From an uncultured Caryophanales bacterium (lineage in GTDB: Bacteria; Bacillota_I; Bacilli_A; RF39; UBA660), in assembly GCA_947065955.1 (NCBI GenBank), contig CAMSXY010000065.1:1-6897 (forward strand): a stretch of DNA of 6,897 nucleotides. Reading direction: 5' to 3'. Within the stretch, counting starts at the first letter, position 1, and every line of letters begins with the position of its first letter. This document shows, piece after piece, positions 6,098 through 6,897 of the stretch. The notes under the pieces are model-generated. The model was not told where the DNA came from and did not search any database. It saw only the letters and a program-made list of their open reading frames with translations. Made by a program: the position numbers and the translations under genes.

Positions 6098-6403
6098 ATG
6101 AGTAGTGTAGTTGTTATTTTGGTTGTTTTAATATTAGTATTAGTATTTAAAAGAACATTTAGTTCTTTTATATATTCCCTTGCTATTGTAGATATTTTTT
6201 TGAGACTTCTTCATTTTATTAAATTGAATGTTGTAAATGCGGAGTTAGGGAGTATATTAAGTCGTTATTTTCCAACAAGTTTATTTGATTTGGTCAATAA
6301 TTATACAAGTGGAATTTTTCATTTGATTTTGACGTGGTTTTTAGTAATTGCATATATTGTTTTTGAATATTATATTGTTTGTACATTTTTTCGAAAGAAA
6401 TAG
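6098..6403 (+). CDS. Small multi-pass membrane protein, unknown function
   Basis: This 101-residue, very hydrophobic protein is not recognised. Likely membrane segments are at residues 3-17 (SVVVILVVLILVLVF), 22-43 (SFIYSLAIVDIFLRLLHFIKLN) and 72-97 (IFHLILTWFLVIAYIVFEYYIVCTFF). A more polar connecting region of about 28 residues (VVNAELGSILSRYFPTSLFDLVNNYTS) separates the last two, and the protein ends in RKK. GAGGT (6087-6091) overlaps the stop of the preceding gene and lies 6 bases before ATG 6098, so the pair is co-transcribed and likely translationally coupled. This suggests that the two proteins work together or are made in fixed proportion. It is the last gene before a strong terminator. 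Confidence 0.8.
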   Translation: MSSVVVILVVLILVLVFKRTFSSFIYSLAIVDIFLRLLHFIKLNVVNAELGSILSRYFPTSLFDLVNNYTSGIFHLILTWFLVIAYIVFEYYIVCTFFRKK

Positions 6404-6425
6404 TAATAATTGTTATATAGTAACT

Positions 6426-6449
6426 TAATAAAAAAAGCTTTTTTTCTTA
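6426..6449 (+). repeat. AT-rich palindrome centred on AAGCTT
   Basis: The region 6430-6445 is a perfect 16-base palindrome, A7-GC-T7. With one mismatch it extends to 24 bases (6426-6449). As RNA it could only form a weak A-U hairpin followed by a short T-run, so it may be a minor, possibly bidirectional, terminator element or simply part of the AT-rich spacer. Confidence 0.4.
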
Positions 6450-6453
6450 TTTG

Positions 6454-6487
6454 AAAAGATATTATTTTAAAAAATAGTATCTTTTTT
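6454..6487 (+). terminator. Intrinsic terminator of the fmt operon
   Basis: Bases 6454-6467 pair with 6472-6485 in a 14-bp stem with one G-U pair (6462/6477) and a 4-base loop at 6468-6471. A T-run overlaps the 3' arm (6482-6487), with more pyrimidines beyond. A-runs on the other side mean that it could also act in reverse. The 140-base spacer at 6404-6543 otherwise contains only the palindrome upstream and the pilin leader. Confidence 0.8.
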
Positions 6488-6527
6488 CTTTCTTTTCTTG
6501 GTCCTTTTTTTGTGTTAAATTGAACCT

Positions 6528-6535
6528 AAAGGAAG
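6528..6535 (+). promoter_or_regulatory. Shine-Dalgarno of the prepilin gene
   Basis: AAAGGAAG ends 8 bases before ATG 6544. A second purine-rich core, GGAGG (6539-6543), touches the ATG and is too close to be used in the normal way. A TGTTAAATT extended -10-like string at 6513-6521 is the only promoter hint; no convincing -35 accompanies it, so no promoter is called. Confidence 0.6.
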
Positions 6536-6543
6536 TGTGGAGG

Positions 6544-6852
6544 ATGAAGAAAAGAGGATTTACTTTAATAGAACTCTTAGCGGTGATTGTAATACTGGGG
6601 ATCATTGCTGTTATCGCAGTACCTACCATAAATGGTGTGATAAAAGAAAGTAGATTAGGAGCTTTTAAAGCAAGTACGTTAAGTCTTTTTCATGCTTATA
6701 CGAATTATGAGGCTGAAAATGGGTTCGAGGTTAAAGATGAAATTAATATTTTTGATTTGGATATAACGAATAAAAGTACTTTTAAAACAGGACAAATCTA
6801 TCGAAAAGAAGATTCTATTAAGGTGGAAACCGTAAGTAACGGAGTTTTTTGT
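6544..6852 (+). CDS. Type IV prepilin-like protein, 3' end missing
   Basis: The first residues, MKKRGFTLIELLAVIVILG, are a textbook class III (prepilin) leader. It has a short basic leader ending in Gly5, prepilin peptidase cleavage before Phe6, Glu at +5 of the mature chain (Glu10) and a continuous hydrophobic helix to about residue 29 (with Pro27). The mature protein would be a major or minor pilin, or a pseudopilin, exported and assembled by a type IV pilus, competence (ComG-like) or related machine. The remaining 74 or so residues begin a soluble domain that I cannot assign. Only 103 codons are genomic. The open frame runs on to the end of the window, but from 6853 it is sequencing adapter, so the true C-terminus is unknown. 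No assembly ATPase, platform protein or peptidase gene is visible nearby, and the gene is separated from the fmt operon by a terminator. Confidence 0.88.
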
Positions 6853-6897
6853 AGATCGGAAGAGCGTCGTGTAGGGAAAGAGTGTTCATCCTTGTGT
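6853..6897 (+). other. Illumina TruSeq dual-index adapter (non-genomic contig end)
   Basis: Bases 6853-6885 are the 33-base reverse complement of the TruSeq read-1 primer site, beginning AGATCGGAAGAGC and ending AAAGAGTGT. They are followed by 8 bases, TCATCCTT (6886-6893), in the position of the i5 index (AAGGATGA on the other strand), and then GTGT (6894-6897), the start of the P5-side adapter. In the pilin frame this reads RSEERRVGKEC, a well-known adapter-derived peptide, then SSLC. These bases should be removed; base 6853 may be the A-tail of the insert. Confidence 0.97.

Noticed and set aside
6430..6485. Riboswitch or attenuator upstream of the prepilin gene
   Set aside because: The two AT palindromes could in principle compete, but they are explained as terminators of the preceding operon. 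No conserved aptamer-like sequence or leader peptide is visible.
6498..6521. Promoter for the prepilin gene (TTGGTC with TTAAAT)
   Set aside because: The spacer is only about 11 bases. The TGTTAAATT extended -10-like string alone is too weak to call.
1..6897. CRISPR array, tRNA or rRNA, insertion sequence, defence or toxin-antitoxin genes
   Set aside because: I saw no regularly spaced repeats, cloverleaf-like segments, transposase motifs or terminal inverted repeats. All spacers are short and accounted for.

Overview
The window is AT-rich (roughly 30% GC by eye, not counted) and every gene lies on the + strand in tightly packed operons. Shine-Dalgarno sites match the usual anti-SD, there is a TTG start, and TGA is used as a stop while tryptophan is TGG. 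This fits the standard bacterial code and a low-GC Firmicute of the Bacilli/Erysipelotrichia or RF39-like type. The placement is inferred from gene content (ytxG/ytxH-like pair, priA, fmt) and base composition, not from a marker tree.

Layout. Positions 1-2224 hold one co-directional operon. It starts with a Tyr-rich hypothetical protein, followed by a very acidic, proline-rich, probably disordered protein with an amphipathic N-terminus. Next come a single-pass DUF948/YtxG-like membrane protein and a YtxH-like protein, and the operon ends at a 9-bp hairpin terminator. Positions 2230-4439 hold priA, with its own near-consensus promoter, complete helicase motifs and eight zinc-binding cysteines. 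Positions 4440-6487 hold a second operon led by fmt (extended -10 promoter), followed by two membrane proteins of unknown function and a strong terminator. Position 6544 begins a prepilin gene cut off by the end of the assembled sequence.

How the genes relate. priA (replication restart) and fmt (initiator tRNA formylation) are housekeeping genes that are neighbours in many Firmicutes, but the def gene commonly found between them is missing here. The first operon looks like a membrane-surface module of unknown role.

Two matters affect interpretation. The last 45 bases (6853-6897) are not genomic: they read as an Illumina TruSeq dual-index adapter including an 8-base index, and they give the prepilin ORF a false tail. 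The gene at 5483 appears to have its natural start (ATG 5454, with an SD) separated from the body by a one-base shift in an A-run. I found no convincing new defence, mobile or RNA system. The most novel material is the group of uncharacterised membrane-associated proteins.
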